A stretch of DNA of 64,000 bases from Amborella trichopoda (taxonomy: Eukaryota; Streptophyta; Magnoliopsida; Amborellales; Amborellaceae). Numbering within the stretch: the stretch's first letter is position 1; each line of letters starts with the position of its first letter. Position numbers and translations under genes: made by a program. Below, in pieces: positions 60,288 to 64,000 of the stretch. The stretch covers positions 2,346,610 to 2,410,609 of the forward strand of contig NW_006498220.1 in the NCBI RefSeq assembly GCF_000471905.2, written 5' to 3'. The notes beneath the pieces are model-generated. The model worked only from the letters and a program-made list of their open reading frames with translations, had not been told where the DNA came from and searched no databases.

Positions 60288-63142
60288 TGTTGGTTATATG
60301 GCCTTAAAGCCAAGAGTTTTTCGCTTAGTGGAAACTAAAAAGAGAGACTGAATCTAGGTGCTTAGCGCACTGAAGCCCAGATTCATATACCTTGAGTTTT
60401 ATGAGACATTGAGAGCTTGTGTTTTGAGAGAGTGATCTCTCGGGGTGGTGTGAGGGATATCTCCGAGTCAAGACTACATTAATTAGAACGCTTTATAATT
60501 GATGCGATAAGCCAAGGCTTGGAGAATCCAATTGAGTATAATATAACCCGAGTAATTAAAAGAGTATTCACCCTGTATAGAACGGTCCGCTCATGGGACA
60601 TGAGCCCGTATCCTAACACAAAACCATTCTATGGCATTTGCACCCACAATCGTATGGGGAAGCCACTCTTCTATAGTATTATCTGATTTATAAGAGCTAG
60701 TGTACATATACTTTGAGAGGATCCATGTATTATAGTAACAACATGTCCCATAGAAATGCACCAGTAATCCATTGAACTCTCGATGACGTGAGGCTCTGGC
60801 TCAGTGACTTTGATGTGACCAATTATATGTCTTGGTCATAGACTGTGGAGTATAAGTCCATTGGGTTGGCTTGAGACACCGGTGGAACATCATTCGGATT
60901 AGCCCAATGGAAGACTCCGACTAGTATTACAAGTCTAAAAATCTCATTTATCTTTGATCCAAATTAATCTAAAATTAATAAACGAATTTATATTGATGAG
61001 AAATTGCGTAATAATATTAAAATAGTCATTTGGAAAAATTTTGAGATTTTTGGAGAATTTTTCAAAAATTTTAAATAATAAAAGACGGGATTTTCAAATT
61101 TATTTGACATAAATATCAAAGAACGACATCCTATCCAAGTGGCCATAGGGATGCCACGTGGCACCCCCACCTTCCCACTCTTGGATGACATCATATCCAT
61201 GTGGGGACCTATTTGCCATTAGTTCTTTTTGTGGTATTCTGTTATAACATGTTATCTTGTTATTTAAAGTGTTACATATTGTTATGATTTAAGTTTGATT
61301 TAAGTCATGTCTTTTTTTTGCTCACATGTGCCATTTTTTGGTATGTATGAAGTCATGAGATTTTGAGAATTAATTCAATTTATATTATTATCCACATGAT
61401 TTATGATATGTGAGTATATCTTATGTGGCACCACCTTATGGCCTTGATTCATGTTAAACGTTAGTGTTGTTGAAATCCTATTGGTGGTGTAATAAGATAT
61501 TTTATTCATACGTGTGGATGTATCATATTACTTTTATGTCCATGTTCTTGTCTTTTATTGACTCTCACAAACTATCCAAAAACCATGGGCATAAGTGTAA
61601 ACATGAATTTGAACTTAATGGAAAATAAAACATAGAGCTAAAGGCTTTAAGGTAAAATGACTATAAATTTATTTTTTAAGGAATGAAGAGTGTCAAAAGC
61701 TCATCCATTGATCTTAGTGATAAGATATAGATGAATGGCTTGGATAAAAGCCTATCATGTGCCATTGATCTAAGGCATCAAGGATCATGATCAAATCCAC
61801 ATTTATGATCTAAGTATAAATGTAATTTATGGGATCAATTATTACCCTAATTTTAAGTTTTACTTCAAAGAAAAAGAGCCCCCTTGACAAAAACATGGCC
61901 ACCATAGCCCTCATTCTTGTGTTCTTCATTTTGAGCCTTAAGTTGAAATCTTTTGATGGGATAGTCCCTCATATGTGAGATCAAACCCATAATATTGCTT
62001 CACTAAAGTATTGATTTTATTCATATATTCTATTTTCTACATCATTTTCATTATCAAATATTGTTGTAATTCTTAATTTATAGTGGCTTTCTTCATCTTT
62101 TGGTAATGAAAACTTGATATTTGAAGAGTCTCAAAACATTAGTGTAATCCATACACATAGTATGTGCAGACTAGCTTGCTTACTCTATGATCTTGAGTAA
62201 TTTGACCTTTGATTTTTCTGATCTTATTTTTCTGAAATTTTTACTGAGAATATACAACTAATGAGAGATTTATTTCATCATATTTGAGCATATGAAATAG
62301 TTCCTTTTTTAATGTTGAAAAGTTCGTGTGGTCCCTTATGGACCACATGATGTAGTTTCACCATAACTTCCTTATTTTTTATAGTATCTCTCTTAAACTT
62401 TGAAGGATTGTTTTGATACATATCTCTCTCATGATTTGATCCCCATTAAGTGAATTAAAAGTGATCATTTTCTTCCCATTATATTGATCTCCTTAAGTTA
62501 TTATTATCTCATTTGTCTTAAATAATGTAACAAATTAAGTCCTCAAAAGGCAACATGTTAATTGATGTATTCACAAATATTAAGTGATTCACGATTGGTT
62601 AAATTGAGTATATTATATGAATATTGAGATTATTTTTTAATCTTGCAGTATGAGCTTTAACGCTATATTTTATTGTTTATGTGAAAGGAAATCTCCTTAC
62701 ATTATTATGATCAAGTGTATGATGTGTATGAGATATTTTGATATATGATGATGATGATGAATGAAGATGGAATTATCATATACATTATTATGATCAAGTG
62801 TATGATGTGTATGAGATATGATGATGATGAATGCAGATGGAATTATCATATAATTTTAATGTAATGAGGAGTGCAACTCATGTAATATATTATAGAGATG
62901 TACATTGTGAATATTTGGATATTGTATTGAGTTTAATTGTATTTTTTAGTAAGGAATTTGTAAGTAACCTATTAGGGTTTAATTTTTATTATTCAAATGT
63001 GTATATACTATGTTTGTAGACTAGAATATATGTATTATGGTTTTGTATTGAGATATTCACGCATTTGAACCACTAAGTTTTAATACAATAAAAAAAATTT
63101 AAAAGATTGCATTTCTAGCTCATTGATCTTATACCACCAACA
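60288..63142 (+). repeat. 3' LTR of the LARD-like element
   Basis: It is the sister of 53336-56245. It contains a private tandem duplication (acattattatgatcaagtgt starts at 62699 and 62782) and lacks the MITE. Confidence 0.9.
62699..62851. repeat. 83-bp tandem duplication with GATGAT tract
   Basis: The unit runs from acattattatgatcaag to ggaattatcatat and is present twice only in the 3' LTR, so it arose after the element inserted. Confidence 0.85.
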
Positions 63143-63147
63143 AAAAG

Positions 63148-64000
63148 TTCACAAGGGGCACTTTAAGGATTTATAAATTGCATATTTGAAATTTATTTCA
63201 TGCTTGTGAAAATTTGGTAAAATGAAATAATCTAGGGGTTTTTAAGGAGTGACAAAGATGTGAAATCCTTATTTAATTTTGATGGTTAGATAAAGATGAG
63301 TGGCTAGAATAAAATTCCTCTCATGTGTCATAGATGATGAGCATCAAGGGCCTTAATCAACTCATTTAAAATGTCACACTTGAATTTGACTATAAATAGC
63401 CCCCCTTGGCCTCATTTCAAAACACACCACACAACATAATGTGTGAGAGATAGAGATAGTTGAGAAAGGCTCCACACCCCACATCTTTCCTACTTCGTTC
63501 TTCTTCCATCTTGCGGCAAAAATCCCATGGCCATTAGAGCTCTTCCCCATGGTGTCTAGGCTAGTTGGTACTCTACACTTGAGGTAACTTCTATAATTCT
63601 AATCTTTTCATTTCTAGAGTTTTCCTTGTTGTAAATCTTAATTTATAATATCATTTTCATTTATATATGCTTGAGTATTATCTAATATCATTGTAAAACT
63701 ATGTATGTATACCATCATATGTACATTGTCTACTTTACCACTTTGCTCCTATACATTGTCTTCTCCTTAATTTTTATTACATGATTTCTCTGATATTTTT
63801 TGAAGATTTTGTAGCATATCAACAAGTAGGTGGTACTTATTGGAGTACCATTTCATTGGCCCTTAGTCCTAGAGTGTTTCACAAGAGAAACTTCTCTTAT
63901 TTTCTCATGTTTATGATCATATATACTCATATAGTTCAAGTTGTTTATAGCTTATTTTTTTTAGTATTTTCATCACTCAAAGTTCATCTCTCTCTCTCTC
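63148..64000 (+). repeat. Old LTR, right part, resuming after the nested element
   Basis: After the second AAAAG the text continues the older LTR: taaagatgagtggctagaat and cctctcatgtgtcat match tagatgagtggcttgaataa and cctctcatgtaccac at 54830-54860. It runs off the window end, which finishes in a (CT)n tract. Confidence 0.75.
63391..63399 (+). promoter_or_regulatory. Likely TATA box of the old LTR
   Basis: TATAAATAG, followed about 30 bp later by cattt-caaaacacacc, is a standard plant TATA form. It lies in the part of the LTR where a retroelement promoter would be expected. This is inference from form and place only. Confidence 0.5.

Larger units (their letters stand above)
53336..63142 (+). 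mobile_element. Complete non-autonomous LTR retrotransposon (LARD-like)
   Basis: Its LTRs are at 53336-56245 and 60288-63142, both TGTTGGTTAT ... ACCAACA. The 5-bp target duplication AAAAG is perfect (53331-53335, 63143-63147). A primer-binding site follows the 5' LTR, and a purine tract (aaaaggcaaagtaggagaa) precedes the 3' LTR. The ~4.0-kb interior has no gag or pol and no open frame beyond about 70 codons, so it must be mobilised in trans. It is inserted in an older LTR of its own family. Confidence 0.9.

Overview
The window is nuclear DNA of a plant with a large, transposon-filled genome. It is AT-rich with GT-AG spliced exons, Ty1/copia and LINE/RTE retroelements, hAT- and Mutator-type DNA elements, and no bacterial-style gene clusters. 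I cannot name the species from sequence alone. A (TACG)n-like tract beside an assembly gap looks like a 454-sequencing artefact, so an assembly containing 454 reads (for example Amborella or Nelumbo) is possible, but this is weak inference.

I can support only one host gene: a plus-strand F-box protein gene whose last five coding exons lie at 799-953, 22100-22187, 22281-22486, 24592-24743 and 45888-46049. Splice phases agree at every junction and the joined reading frame is open to a TGA at 46047-46049. Its first exon(s) lie upstream of the window. Two introns are huge and almost equal (21,146 and 21,144 bp), so most of 954-45887 is intronic transposon.

Intron 1 (954-22099) holds a full-length degenerate minus-strand copia element (about 3143-8838), a copia 3' end (10160-10745), a palindromic GTTAAC array (10882-11187), a broken hAT transposase (11440-14310) with a second element inserted in it (12035-12992, 8-bp duplication GGTGGCCA), a short RTE insertion (14708-14829) and a longer RTE LINE fragment (15240-16450). 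Intron 4 (24744-45887) holds LINE fragments and a plus-strand copia element (31131-43567). The 5' LTR of that copia was later hit by a MITE, by a tandem pair of GAATCTCGATTC-array elements (32642-35077) and by a 109-bp RTE piece.

Downstream of the gene come a 43-bp tandem duplication at the stop codon, a 106-base N gap (46111-46216), an (ACGT)n tract and a (CT)n tract. From 48310 to the window end is a nest of retroelements. An old LTR (48310-49968, 52852-53335, 63148 to beyond 64000) was split by a Mutator-like element carrying a minisatellite (48499-49365), by a 2.9-kb solo LTR with TGGGT duplications (49969-52846), and by a complete coding-less LTR element of its own family (53336-63142, AAAAG duplications). 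The 5' LTR of that complete element carries a second copy of the same MITE seen in intron 4.

The most interesting items are the tandem pair of GAATC-array elements, the Mutator-like element built around a minisatellite, the new-looking MITE family proven by an empty site, the self-nested non-autonomous LTR family, and the F-box gene carrying twin 21-kb introns. No operon, CRISPR array, rRNA or tRNA gene was seen.
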